Shown one piece after another: positions 8,465 through 17,146 of a stretch of 64,000 nucleotides of DNA; the first letter of the stretch is position 1, and every line of letters begins with the position of its first letter. The notes beneath the pieces were generated by a model. The model saw only the letters and a program-made list of their open reading frames with translations. It had not been told where the DNA came from and ran no database searches. This DNA comes from Roseateles_C aquae (lineage in GTDB: Bacteria; Pseudomonadota; Gammaproteobacteria; Burkholderiales; Burkholderiaceae_C): contig NZ_JAVXZY010000001.1 in NCBI RefSeq assembly GCF_032337115.1, forward strand, positions 558,001 to 622,000, given 5' to 3'. Both the position numbers and the translations under genes were made by a program.

Positions 8465-9475
8465 TCAGGCCGCTGCGTAGATCGCCACGTCCGGCCGCTC
8501 GCCAAGCCGCACATAGCCCCGGTACATGCCCTCGGTATTGAAGGGCATCGCCACCTCGCCCCGCGCGCTGACGGCAATCAGGCCACCGCGCCCCCCATTG
8601 CTCGGTAGCTTGTCCATCACAACCCGCCTCGCCGCCTGCTCAAGCGACAACCCGGCATAGGCCATCAACGCTGCCACATCATGAGCCGCACAGGCACGAA
8701 TGAAGGCCTCGCCGGTACCGGTGCAAGACACCGCGACTGTCGCGTCGTCGGCATAGCAACCGGCGCCGATGATGGGCGAATCACCGACCCTCCCGACCTG
8801 CTTGTTGGTCATGCCACCGGTGGAGGTCGCAGCGGCAAGATGCCCCGCCGCGTCCATGGCGACTGCGCCCACCGTACCGAACTTATTCTGCTCATCGAGC
8901 GGAGCAGCCGGCGGCGTGACAAAGCTCAGCGCCTGTCCATCATGGTCGAGCAGGCCACCGCGAGCCGCGGCCTGCGCGCGCCGCAACTGAAGCAGCCGGC
9001 TTTCCGTGCCGAACCATGAGGGATCAACCTGCTCCAGGCCGTGGCTGGCAGCAAATCGGTCTGCCGCGTCGCCGATGAACATCAGATGCTCGCTGTGCCG
9101 CATCACGGCCAGCGCCGCCAGCACCGGATTGCGCGTGCAGCGCAAGCCCGCCACGGCGCCGGCCTGCCGGGTCTGCCCGTCCATCACACTGGCGTCCAGT
9201 TCATGGCTCGCATCCGCGGTATAGACCGCGCCGCGCCCAGCATTGAACAGCTCGCATTCTTCTAGCCGACGCACCGCCTCAACCACCACCTCCACCGCCA
9301 GTGCACCTTCGGCCAGCATCGCTTGACCTGCCCGCAGGATTTCATCCAGCGCATGGCGGTAGCGCTGCTCCTCCTCGGCGCTGATGGCGCTGCGCAGCAG
9401 CGTGCCGGCCCCGCCGTGGATCGCCAGCACCGGCCGGCGATCACCAATGCCAACTGCCGTCGTTTGTACACTCAT
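8465..9475 (-). CDS. iaaA: Isoaspartyl peptidase / plant-type L-asparaginase
   Basis: N-terminal nucleophile hydrolase that removes isoaspartyl residues from short peptides and has some L-asparaginase activity. The 336-residue precursor is expected to self-cleave before the threonine of NKFGTVGAV (Gly200|Thr201) into alpha and beta chains; Thr201 is then the nucleophile. The beta chain shows STGGMTNKQVGRVGDSP (substrate-binding region) and SCTGTGEAF. The start at 9475 (MSVQTTAVG) precedes the conserved LAIHGGAG by only a few residues, so the longer upstream frame is not used. It stands alone, facing the PEP-CTERM terminator on one side and diverging from the acyl-CoA dehydrogenases on the other. 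Confidence 0.93.
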   Translation of the reverse strand: MSVQTTAVGIGDRRPVLAIHGGAGTLLRSAISAEEEQRYRHALDEILRAGQAMLAEGALAVEVVVEAVRRLEECELFNAGRGAVYTADASHELDASVMDGQTRQAGAVAGLRCTRNPVLAALAVMRHSEHLMFIGDAADRFAASHGLEQVDPSWFGTESRLLQLRRAQAAARGGLLDHDGQALSFVTPPAAPLDEQNKFGTVGAVAMDAAGHLAAATSTGGMTNKQVGRVGDSPIIGAGCYADDATVAVSCTGTGEAFIRACAAHDVAALMAYAGLSLEQAARRVVMDKLPSNGGRGGLIAVSARGEVAMPFNTEGMYRGYVRLGERPDVAIYAAA

Positions 9476-9656
9476 CCGATGTCTCCTTCCGCAGCACCGG
9501 CAGGCGGCCGGTGATTCAAGCGCGTGGCAGCATACAGGCAGCCGTGCAAGGCTGGCGTGTCTCTGCAGGGACAGGCAAAAACGAACGATCGTGCTAAAAC
9601 GACGGCCAGCAAGCAGCTCACCCTCCATACCGCCTGCATCGTTTCGAGGACATCGC

Positions 9657-10835
9657 ATGGATCTGAACTTCACCGAGGAAGAACTGGCCTTTCGCGCCGA
9701 GATTCGAGCCTGGGTTGCCGCCCATCTGCCCGCCGACATCAGCCACAAGGTGCACAACGCGCTGCGGCTGTCCAAAGACGATTTGCAGCGCTGGGCCAAG
9801 ATCCTGGGCAAGCAAGGTTGGCATGGCTGGGCCTGGCCCAAGCAGTTTGGTGGCCCGGGCTGGAATGCGGTGCAGCGACATCTGTTCGAAGAGGAATGTG
9901 CCTTGGCCGGCGCGCCGCGGGTCGTGCCCTTTGGACCGGTGATGGTGGCACCGGTGATCATGGCCTTCGGCACGCCGGAGCAGCAGCAGCGCCATCTGCC
10001 CGGCATCATGAGCGGGGAGGTCTGGTGGAGCCAGGGCTATAGCGAGCCAGGCTCGGGCTCCGACCTCGCGTCGGTCAAGACCCGCGCCGAGCGGCGCGGC
10101 GATCACTACATCGTCAATGGCCAGAAGACCTGGACCACCTTGGGCCAGTACGGCGACTGGATCTTCTGCCTGGTGCGTACCGACAGCAGCGTCAAGCCGC
10201 AGGCCGGCATCTCCTTCCTGCTGATCGACATGAAGTCGCCGGGCGTGACGGTGCGGCCCATCATCATGCTGGACGGCGAGCATGAGGTGAACGAAGTGTT
10301 CTTCGACAACGTCGAGGTCCCGGTCGAGAACCTGGTGGGCGAGGAAAACAAGGGCTGGACCTATGCCAAATACCTGCTGGCCCATGAGCGCACCAATATC
10401 GCCGACGTCAACCGTGCCAAGCGCGAGTTGGAGCGCCTGAAGCGCATCGCCCGCGCCGAGGGCGTCGATGAGGACGCGCGCTTGCGCGACCAGATCGCGC
10501 TGCTGGAGGTCGACATCATCGCGCTGGAGATGATGGTGCTGCGTGTGCTCTCCGCCGAGAAGAGCGGCAAGCAGAGCCTTGATGTGGCCGGCCTCTTGAA
10601 GATTCGCGGCAGCGAGATCCAGCAGCGCTACGCCGAGCTGATGATGCTGGCCGCCGGGCCCTATGCCCTGCCCTATATCCACGACGCCATGGAAGCCGGC
10701 TGGCAGGGTGATCACGTTGGCGCCGCGCACTGCGCGCCCCTGGCCAGCCACTACTTCAACTACCGCAAGACGACGATTTACGGCGGCTCCAACGAGGTGC
10801 AGCGAAACATCGTTGCACAGACGCTGCTGGGCTGA
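9657..10835 (+). CDS. Acyl-CoA dehydrogenase, large-subunit type (PimC-like)
   Basis: FAD enzyme that introduces the alpha,beta double bond in an acyl-CoA and passes electrons to ETF. The 392 residues carry the acyl-CoA dehydrogenase motifs: GYSEPGSGSDLASV, WTTLGQYGDW (FAD contacts) and IYGGSNEVQRN near the end. The usual catalytic Glu of the YEGT motif is Gly here, while a Glu in LLAHERTN lies where isovaleryl-CoA-type enzymes keep their base. The sequence resembles the large subunit of pimeloyl-CoA dehydrogenase. GAGGA sits just before the ATG. A second, smaller dehydrogenase follows after 59 bases, so they probably form a heteromer; the substrate is unknown. Confidence 0.88.
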   Translation: MDLNFTEEELAFRAEIRAWVAAHLPADISHKVHNALRLSKDDLQRWAKILGKQGWHGWAWPKQFGGPGWNAVQRHLFEEECALAGAPRVVPFGPVMVAPVIMAFGTPEQQQRHLPGIMSGEVWWSQGYSEPGSGSDLASVKTRAERRGDHYIVNGQKTWTTLGQYGDWIFCLVRTDSSVKPQAGISFLLIDMKSPGVTVRPIIMLDGEHEVNEVFFDNVEVPVENLVGEENKGWTYAKYLLAHERTNIADVNRAKRELERLKRIARAEGVDEDARLRDQIALLEVDIIALEMMVLRVLSAEKSGKQSLDVAGLLKIRGSEIQQRYAELMMLAAGPYALPYIHDAMEAGWQGDHVGAAHCAPLASHYFNYRKTTIYGGSNEVQRNIVAQTLLG

Positions 10836-10894
10836 GGCCCGCAACAGCAGACCCATAGCCTTGATCAAGCGCTTTTACATCCGAGGAGTTCGCG

Positions 10895-12004
10895 ATGGAC
10901 TTTGACTTCACCGACGACCAGGAATCGCTGCGCGACGCGGTGCGCCGCTTTGTCGACAAGGACTACGGCTTTGAGCACCGCCGCACTACCGTGCGCGCTG
11001 GCGGTTTCAGCCGCAGCAACTGGGAAGGCCTGGCCGGCCTCGGCCTGATGGGCCTGGCCGTACCCGAAGCCCACGGTGGGCTGGGCTTTGGCGCCATCGA
11101 CGCGATGGTGGTGATGGAGGAATTGGGCCGTGGCATCGTGCTGGAGCCCTATGCCCAGGGCGCCCTGATCGCGCCAGCTTTGCTGACCATGGGCGAGCAA
11201 GCCTTGCAGGCCACCTGGCTGCCGCGCATCGCGGCGGGGGAGGCACTGATCGTGCTCGCGCATCAGGAACGCGGCGCCCGCTACCGCCTCGACCGCTGTT
11301 CTACGGTGGCGCAGAGCGGCCGGCTGAGCGGCAGCAAGAGCCTGGTGCCGGCCGGCGCCGACGCCGATGCCTTCATCGTGCCCGCGCAATCGGGTGAAGG
11401 CATCGCTCTCTATCTGGTGGAACGCGGCGCGGCCGGCCTGAGCAGCCGCTCCTACCTCCTGCAGGACGGCTCCGCAGCCGCCGAGCTGATGCTGAACGAC
11501 TGCCCCGCCACGCAGCTGGTCGGTGCCGACAAGGGCTTGGACGCGCTGGAGTTCGCCATCGACATCGGCATCGCCGCCCAAGCAGCCGAGGCCGTCGGCG
11601 CCATGGAGCAGTTGGTGGCCATCACCGTCGAGTACATGAACACCCGTAAGCAGTTCGGCGTCGCCATCGCCAGCTTCCAGGCGCTGCGCCACCGCATTGC
11701 CGACGTGAAGATGCAGCTGGAGCTGGCGCGATCGATGAGCTACTACGCCAGCCTCAAGCTTGGCGAAGATGCCGCCCAGCGCCGCCGCGCCGTCTCGCAG
11801 GCCAAGGTACAGCTGAGCCAGTCCATGCGTTTCGTCGGCCAGCAGTGCACCCAGCTGCATGGCGGCATCGGCGTAACCGACGAGTACATCTCCAGCCACT
11901 ATTTCAAGCGCCTGACGACGATGGAAATGCAGTTCGGCGACGGCCTGCACCATCTCGGCGAAGTCGCAGCCCGGATGCAGGACACCGCCGGCGTTTTCGC
12001 CTGA
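10895..12004 (+). CDS. Acyl-CoA dehydrogenase, small-subunit type (PimD-like)
   Basis: Second acyl-CoA dehydrogenase of the pair, 369 residues, starting MDFDFTDDQ. It has the N-terminal helical domain (GLAVPEAHGGLG), a degenerate middle beta domain, and the C-terminal helical domain with TRKQFGVAIASFQALRH and QLHGGIGVTDEY. At the place of the terminal FAD/substrate loop (YEGT) it reads FGDGLHH, without the catalytic Glu. This fits the partner subunit of an alpha2-beta2 enzyme such as PimCD or the FadE pairs of actinobacteria. An AT-rich GGAG leader precedes the ATG. The neighbour upstream is its likely partner. Confidence 0.87.
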   Translation: MDFDFTDDQESLRDAVRRFVDKDYGFEHRRTTVRAGGFSRSNWEGLAGLGLMGLAVPEAHGGLGFGAIDAMVVMEELGRGIVLEPYAQGALIAPALLTMGEQALQATWLPRIAAGEALIVLAHQERGARYRLDRCSTVAQSGRLSGSKSLVPAGADADAFIVPAQSGEGIALYLVERGAAGLSSRSYLLQDGSAAAELMLNDCPATQLVGADKGLDALEFAIDIGIAAQAAEAVGAMEQLVAITVEYMNTRKQFGVAIASFQALRHRIADVKMQLELARSMSYYASLKLGEDAAQRRRAVSQAKVQLSQSMRFVGQQCTQLHGGIGVTDEYISSHYFKRLTTMEMQFGDGLHHLGEVAARMQDTAGVFA

Positions 12005-12014
12005 GCCGCCGCGG

Positions 12015-12020
12015 CACAAT
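12015..12020 (+). promoter_or_regulatory. Candidate -10 box 6 bases before the DmpA-type peptidase start
   Basis: CACAAT followed by CGCCGC and then ATG at 12027, with no Shine-Dalgarno. If functional, the transcript would begin at or next to the start codon. No clear -35 is seen. Confidence 0.3.
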
Positions 12021-12026
12021 CGCCGC

Positions 12027-13046
12027 ATGAGCACCTCGACCGCCACGCCCGCCCCCGCCCTGCTGGGCAGCGTTTGTGATGTCGCCGGGCTCAAGCTCGG
12101 CCACCACACCGACCCGCGCCGCCCGACCGGCTGCAGCGTGGTGCTTTGCGAAGCCGGCGCCGTCGCTGGCGTCGATGTGCGCGGCGCCGCGCCCGGCACC
12201 CGCGAAACCGATCTGCTGCGCCCTGAGAACACCGTCGATCGCGTTCATGCCATCTGCCTGAGCGGCGGCAGCGCCTTTGGCCTCGATGCCGCCAGTGGTG
12301 TGATGCGCTGGTTGCTGGAACGCGGCCATGGCTTGAGCGTCGGCCCCGCCTGCGTGCCCATCGTGCCGGCCGCGGTGCTGTTCGATCTTTGGGTCGGCGA
12401 CCCCAGCATCACGCCCGATGCCCAGGCTGGCTATGCGGCCTGCGAAGCCGCCAGCGCCAGCTGCCAGTTGCAGGGCTCGGTCGGTGCCGGGGCTGGCGCC
12501 ACCGTCGGCAAGCTCTTTGGCACGGCGCGGGCCATGAAAGGTGGCATCGGCATGGCGTCGATCCGCCTGCATGGCATCACGGTGGCGGCGCTGGTGGCCG
12601 TCAATGCCGTTGGCGATGTGCTGGCCCCCGTCACCGGCCTTGTGCTGGCTGGCAGCCGCGACGCGAATGGCCGGCCACGCAGTGCGGCCGCCGCCCTGCT
12701 GGCCGGCGAACGCCCCGCCAGCCTCTTGCGCGGCAGTGCCACCACCATCGGCCTGGTCGCCACCGATGCGCCGCTGAACAAGCCGGCGGCGACCAAGCTG
12801 GCGCAGATGTCGCACGACGGCCTGGCCCGCTGCATCAACCCCATCCACACGCCCAGCGATGGCGATGTGATGTTCGCGCTGGCCACCGGACATGCCAAGC
12901 AGGCAGCAGACCTCACCTGGCTGGGCACGCTGGCCGCCGAGGTCACGACACGGGCCGTTCTGCAGGCCATCTACAGCGCCACGCCGTGGACTCAAGCCGG
13001 GCTGCCCGCCATCCCGAGCTGGCGGCAGCTGCAGCGGACCGTCTGA
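12027..13046 (+). CDS. P1/S58 family peptidase (DmpA-like)
   Basis: Member of the DmpA/P1 family of self-processing N-terminal nucleophile aminopeptidases and amidases (relatives: D-aminopeptidase DmpA, beta-peptidyl aminopeptidases, NylC). The 339 residues contain the family blocks GVDVRGAAPGTRETDLL, LSGGSAFGLDAA, GAGATVGKLFG and LVATDAPLNKPA. Self-cleavage in the family falls before a Ser/Thr. Here the block reads GSATTIGLVATDA, so the residue before the first Thr is Ala where NylC-type members have Asn. It starts 22 bases after the dehydrogenase and ends 12 bases before rsuA. The natural substrate cannot be stated. Confidence 0.87.
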   Translation: MSTSTATPAPALLGSVCDVAGLKLGHHTDPRRPTGCSVVLCEAGAVAGVDVRGAAPGTRETDLLRPENTVDRVHAICLSGGSAFGLDAASGVMRWLLERGHGLSVGPACVPIVPAAVLFDLWVGDPSITPDAQAGYAACEAASASCQLQGSVGAGAGATVGKLFGTARAMKGGIGMASIRLHGITVAALVAVNAVGDVLAPVTGLVLAGSRDANGRPRSAAAALLAGERPASLLRGSATTIGLVATDAPLNKPAATKLAQMSHDGLARCINPIHTPSDGDVMFALATGHAKQAADLTWLGTLAAEVTTRAVLQAIYSATPWTQAGLPAIPSWRQLQRTV

Positions 13047-13052
13047 GACAAT
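13047..13052 (+). promoter_or_regulatory. Candidate -10 box 6 bases before rsuA
   Basis: GACAAT, then CGCGCC, then ATG at 13059. This is the same geometry as at the preceding gene, again with no Shine-Dalgarno, which suggests a leaderless transcript. Confidence 0.35.
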
Positions 13053-13058
13053 CGCGCC

Positions 13059-13811
13059 ATGATGATGCGCCTCTCCCAAATCCTTTTTTCCCAGGGCTTC
13101 GGCTCGCGCCGGCTGTGTGCCGGTCTGATCTACAACGGCGAGGTCAGCGTCAATGGCGACGTCATCGACGACCCGGATGCCGAGTTCGACACCAGCGGCT
13201 TCAGCTTCGAGGTTTCAGGCAAGACCTGGCCCTTCTACGACAAGGCACTGATCCTGCTCAACAAGCCCAGCGGCTACGAGTGCTCGCAAAAGCCCAAGCA
13301 TCACCCCAGCGTGATGAACCTGCTGCCTGCGCCGCTGCGCGAACGCAATGTGCAGCCAGTCGGTCGCCTGGACGAAGACACCACGGGGCTGCTGCTGCTC
13401 ACCGACGACGGCACCCTGATCCACAAGCTGACCAGCCCCAAGCACCATGTGCCCAAGGTCTACGAGGCGCGCTGCAAGCACCCGGTCACGGCCGAAATGG
13501 TCAAGGCGCTGACCGACGGCGTTGAGCTGCATGAACCCGAGCTGCGCCGCCCCGATCCGAGCGGCAAGCCCCGACCACCACGGCCGCCCGAGTTGGCCCG
13601 TGCCGAGGCCGCAGAGGCCTTTGACAGCCATGGCCTGCGCCTGACCTTGACCGAGGGCAAGTACCACCAGGTCAAGCGCATGGTGGCCGCGGCCGGCAAT
13701 CGCGTCGAGGCCTTGCATCGCCCGCAATTCGGCGCACTGCGCCTGCCGCAAGACCTGGCCCCGGGCCAATGGATCTGGGTCGCCAGCCCCGACCTGATTG
13801 CCAAGCTCTGA
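13059..13811 (+). CDS. rsuA: 16S rRNA pseudouridine synthase (RsuA family)
   Basis: Makes pseudouridine 516 in 16S rRNA during small-subunit assembly. An N-terminal S4 RNA-binding domain (MRLSQILFSQGFGSRR, residues about 3-50) is followed by the synthase domain with the catalytic Asp in VGRLDEDTTGLLLLTDDG and the later GKYHQVKRM motif. It has 250 residues, slightly longer than E. coli RsuA because of a Pro/Arg-rich insert (KPRPPRPP) before the last motif. Two ATG codons follow the first directly, so the exact start is uncertain by one or two residues. Confidence 0.92.
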   Translation: MMMRLSQILFSQGFGSRRLCAGLIYNGEVSVNGDVIDDPDAEFDTSGFSFEVSGKTWPFYDKALILLNKPSGYECSQKPKHHPSVMNLLPAPLRERNVQPVGRLDEDTTGLLLLTDDGTLIHKLTSPKHHVPKVYEARCKHPVTAEMVKALTDGVELHEPELRRPDPSGKPRPPRPPELARAEAAEAFDSHGLRLTLTEGKYHQVKRMVAAAGNRVEALHRPQFGALRLPQDLAPGQWIWVASPDLIAKL

Positions 13812-13841
13812 GGCCTCAGTCAGGCTCGAGGCCTGCGCCAG

Positions 13842-13869
13842 GCAAGATCTGACCCCGCTCTGATCTTGC
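13842..13869. repeat. Short hairpin repeat with the GCAAGAYCTGACCCCG word
   Basis: GCAAGATC (13842-13849) and GATCTTGC (13862-13869) form a perfect 8-bp stem around a 12-base loop. The left part, GCAAGATCTGACCCCG, is one of several near-identical 16-mers in this window. It sits between rsuA and the hybrid kinase, has no T tail, and looks like a REP-type remnant rather than a terminator. The rest of 13812-14018 shows nothing further that I can name. Confidence 0.5.
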
Positions 13870-14018
13870 TATTCGCACAAACACACGTATTCCCTGAGGT
13901 CTGTTTGCGACGCACCGGGGGCTTCCCCTTAGTCCTGCTGTCATATTCCGAGTAGAAACTAAACGTATCAGGGGCATCCAAATAATTCCCCATCTATGCA
14001 AGATCGAGTTCGCCACAG

Positions 14019-15905
14019 ATGCGGGCCGACTTGTTCGGGATGAACGAAAACATGACAGTTGGGCCCACGAGGGGCGGAGGAAGCGAGGCCGGCAAGGCCG
14101 CCATCGACGCGCAGGTGCAAGCCGCGCGCGTCGCCTCGCTGTATGAGCTGACCATTCCACCGACGCTGGCGGGATGGCTTTTTTGCATCTTTCCGGTCTA
14201 TCTGCTGTGGCCGCACCTGCCGCACGACTTGCTCGGCGGCTGGTTCGCGTTGCGCAGCCTGATCGTGCTGGCGCGCTGCGCCGATGTGATGCAGTTCCGC
14301 CGTGCCGCCCCCGGGCCGCAGGAGATCGCTCCCTGGCGCCGCCGCCACCTGGCGCTGCTGACGCTGGACGGCCTCAGCTGGGGCGCGATGGGCTGGTATT
14401 TCCATACACCGGCCGTGCCGGACCTGAACGGCATCATCCTGGCCTGCATCGTGGCCCTCGGTGCCATCGGCCTCTTCTCCCTCGGCGCGGTGTTCCGCGC
14501 CCATCTGCTGTTTGCCTCGGTCACCTTCGCGCCGCTGATGCTGTACCAGGCGCTCGCCGGCACGCCGGCCGGCTGGCTCAGCGTGCTTGGCCTGGGCCTG
14601 TTCCTGGCTGTCTCGATCTATGAATCGCGGCGCATCGAAGCCCATCACAACGAACTGCTGCGCCTGCGCTTCGAAAACGCCTTCGTGGCCGAACAGCGCC
14701 AGCAGGCCTTGCAAAGCGCCGAGCTGTCGAGCACCAGCAAGAGCCGCTTCGTCGCAGTGATGAGCCACGAGATTCGCACCCCGCTCAACGGCATCCTCGG
14801 CATGACCCAGTTGCTTGAGCGCTCCCCTCTGGACGCCAAGCAGCGCGAGCAGGTCGACATCGTGCGCCGCTCCGGCCGCCACCTGCTGACCTTGGTCAAT
14901 GACATCCTCGACCTGGCCCGCATCGAGTCGGGCAAGCTGGTCGTCGAGTCCGGGCCGGTGCTGGTGCGCGAGGTGGTTGACGATGTCTGCCAATTGCTCG
15001 GCGAGACGGCACGCGACAAGGGCCTGGACTTCGACCTGCAAATGGCCAGCGGCCTGCCCAGCCACGCGCTGGGCGATGCCTCACGCATCAAGCAGGTGCT
15101 GCACAATCTGGTCGGCAATGCGATCAAGTTCACCGAGCGCGGCAGCGTCTGCGTCGAGGTCTCGACGATTCTGGACATGCGCGCCGGCACGCTGTTGCGC
15201 TTTGCCGTGCGTGACACCGGCGAGGGCATCGCGGCCGATCAGATGGAGCGCGTGTTCGCGCCCTTCGAGCAAGCCGAAAGCGTGGCCTCACGGCGGCGCG
15301 ACGGCACCGGCCTCGGCCTGACGATCTCACGCGAACTGGCGCGCGCCATGGGCGGCGATTTGCGCTGCGCCTCGACACCCGGCCAAGGTTCGGTCTTCGA
15401 ATTCACCCTGCCGCTGCTGAGCTGTGCGCCTCAGATCAGCGCCCAAGTCGACCCGCCCCCGCGCGACACGTTGCCGCAGTTGCAAGGCCGGGTGCTGCTG
15501 GTCGACGACAGTGCCGTCAACGTGCTGGTGGCAGCCAGCATGCTGGAGCGCTGCGGACTGCGCGTCGATGCCGCCGAGCACGGCCGCGAGGCGCTGGAGA
15601 AGCTGCAGGCCGGCCGCTATGAGTTGGTGCTGATGGACTGCCAGATGCCCGAGATGAACGGCTTCGAGGCCACGCTGGCCTGGCGCCAGCATGAGGCCCG
15701 CGAATCGCTGGCCCGCACGCCCATCGTCGCGCTGACCGCCAGCGCGGTGAACGGCGACCGTGATCGCTGCCTGGCCTGCGGCATGGACGATTACCTGGTC
15801 AAACCGTTTGAAATGGACGATCTGCTGCAGGTCGTGCAGCGTCATCTGCGCCCGCACGAAGAGGGTCTCAGCCGCATCACGGCCGAAGCGCTGGCCTTCG
15901 CCTGA
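14019..15905 (+). CDS. Hybrid sensor histidine kinase with C-terminal receiver
   Basis: Inner-membrane sensor of 628 residues. The N-terminal third holds about five or six hydrophobic segments and no obvious periplasmic domain. A dimerisation/phosphoacceptor domain follows, with VMSHEIRTPLNG (His250), then a HATPase domain (N box NLVGNAIKF, G boxes DTGEGIAA and GTGLGLTISRELA) and a receiver domain with LMDCQMPEMNG (Asp540) and the terminal KPF. The signal should flow His250 to Asp540 and then to a phosphotransfer protein elsewhere, as no partner is adjacent. The ATG at 14019 is followed by another at 14040; neither has a convincing Shine-Dalgarno. Confidence 0.92.
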   Translation: MRADLFGMNENMTVGPTRGGGSEAGKAAIDAQVQAARVASLYELTIPPTLAGWLFCIFPVYLLWPHLPHDLLGGWFALRSLIVLARCADVMQFRRAAPGPQEIAPWRRRHLALLTLDGLSWGAMGWYFHTPAVPDLNGIILACIVALGAIGLFSLGAVFRAHLLFASVTFAPLMLYQALAGTPAGWLSVLGLGLFLAVSIYESRRIEAHHNELLRLRFENAFVAEQRQQALQSAELSSTSKSRFVAVMSHEIRTPLNGILGMTQLLERSPLDAKQREQVDIVRRSGRHLLTLVNDILDLARIESGKLVVESGPVLVREVVDDVCQLLGETARDKGLDFDLQMASGLPSHALGDASRIKQVLHNLVGNAIKFTERGSVCVEVSTILDMRAGTLLRFAVRDTGEGIAADQMERVFAPFEQAESVASRRRDGTGLGLTISRELARAMGGDLRCASTPGQGSVFEFTLPLLSCAPQISAQVDPPPRDTLPQLQGRVLLVDDSAVNVLVAASMLERCGLRVDAAEHGREALEKLQAGRYELVLMDCQMPEMNGFEATLAWRQHEARESLARTPIVALTASAVNGDRDRCLACGMDDYLVKPFEMDDLLQVVQRHLRPHEEGLSRITAEALAFA

Positions 15906-15961
15906 GCACCAGCTGGGAGCACTCGCTGCTGCCCTTGGTCCGGGAACCCGCCGGCAGGCCG

Positions 15962-15967
15962 GATAAT
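15962..15967 (+). promoter_or_regulatory. Candidate -10 box 8 bases before ribF
   Basis: GATAAT followed by eight bases and the ribF ATG, with no Shine-Dalgarno in between. This is consistent with a promoter that gives a nearly leaderless mRNA. Confidence 0.35.
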
Positions 15968-15975
15968 CGCCCCCC

Positions 15976-16998
15976 ATGCAGGTTTTTCGCGGCTTCCAAC
16001 ATCCCGGCATCGCCAGCGCCTGTGCGCTGACGATAGGCAACTTCGACGGCGTCCATCGCGGCCACCAGGCCATGCTGGCCTTGCTACGCTCCGAGGCCCA
16101 GCACCGTGGCCTGCCTTCCTGCGTGATGAGCTTCGAGCCTCATCCGCGCGATTTCTTTGCTGCGCGCCTCGGCAAGCCTGAGCTGGCACCGGCACGCATT
16201 GCCACCTTGCGCGACAAGCTCAGCGAGCTGGAGCGCTGCGGCATCAATCAGGTCGTCGTCTTGCGTTTTGACGAGCGCCTGGCCGCCTTGAGCGCGCAGG
16301 ACTTCATCAGCCAGGTGCTGGGCCGCGGCCTGAATGCGCGCTATGTGCTGGTCGGTGACGACTTCCGCTTCGGTGCCAAGCGCCAGGGCGACTACGCCAC
16401 GCTGGACGCGGCCGGCCGCACCCACGGCTTCGATGTGGCGCGGATGATGAGCTACGAAGTCCACGGCCTGCGCGTCAGCAGCTCGGCCGTGCGCGAGGCG
16501 CTGGCCGCCGGCGATATGGAGGCCGCTGCACGACTGCTGGGCCGCCCCTATTCGATCTCCGGCCACGTCGTGCACGGCCAGAAACTGGGGCGCAGCCTGG
16601 GTGCCTCGGCGCCAGGCGCCGACGATGGCTTTCGCACGCTGAACCTGCGTTTCCCGCACGACAAGCCCGCCGCCATGGGCATCTACGCGGTGCGCACCCA
16701 TGGCCTGGGCGAGCAGCCGCTGGACGGCGTCGCCTCACTGGGCGTGCGCCCCACCATCGAGGACGCCGGCCGCGTCTTGTTGGAGGTGCACTGCCTAGCC
16801 TGGCCGGCCGATCTGGGCTGCAACGGGGCCTACGGTAAACTCGTGCGCGTGGAACTGCTGCACAAACTGCGTGATGAAGCCCGCTACGAGGGCCTGGAAG
16901 CCCTGACGGCTGCGATCCGTCGGGACGTGGACAACGCACGTGCCTTCCTCGCCACCCATGCCGCGGTGCGCCGCCAGACCACCCGCGACCGAATTTGA
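15976..16998 (+). CDS. ribF: Bifunctional riboflavin kinase / FAD synthetase
   Basis: Converts riboflavin to FMN and then to FAD in the cytoplasm. The 340 residues comprise the N-terminal adenylyltransferase domain (TIGNFDGVHRGHQ nucleotide-binding motif near residue 17, later SSSAVREAL) and the C-terminal kinase domain (GHVVHGQKLGR, then GVRPT and the E-V-H strand). Length and order are typical. It opens the ribF-ileS pair, with ileS starting 148 bases later. In most proteobacteria this cluster continues with lspA, but here lspA lies beyond an inserted chemotaxis pair. Confidence 0.95.
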   Translation: MQVFRGFQHPGIASACALTIGNFDGVHRGHQAMLALLRSEAQHRGLPSCVMSFEPHPRDFFAARLGKPELAPARIATLRDKLSELERCGINQVVVLRFDERLAALSAQDFISQVLGRGLNARYVLVGDDFRFGAKRQGDYATLDAAGRTHGFDVARMMSYEVHGLRVSSSAVREALAAGDMEAAARLLGRPYSISGHVVHGQKLGRSLGASAPGADDGFRTLNLRFPHDKPAAMGIYAVRTHGLGEQPLDGVASLGVRPTIEDAGRVLLEVHCLAWPADLGCNGAYGKLVRVELLHKLRDEARYEGLEALTAAIRRDVDNARAFLATHAAVRRQTTRDRI

Positions 16999-17146
16999 CG
17001 CGGCGCCCCGGCCGCCTCGCTTCGCCGCCTTAACGTCCTAGCGCATTTGCACCGCAGCCGCCGCGCTGCAGTGCCCACCTCACTTGACGGGCCCCCTGCC
17101 CTGATCCCGATTCCGTCTGCCCGTCCAGCAAAGAACTGCCGCCGCC

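Noticed and set aside
13813..13834. Inverted repeat GGCCTC/GAGGCC just after rsuA as a terminator
   Set aside because: No T run follows and the loop is 10 bases; termination there is not supported.
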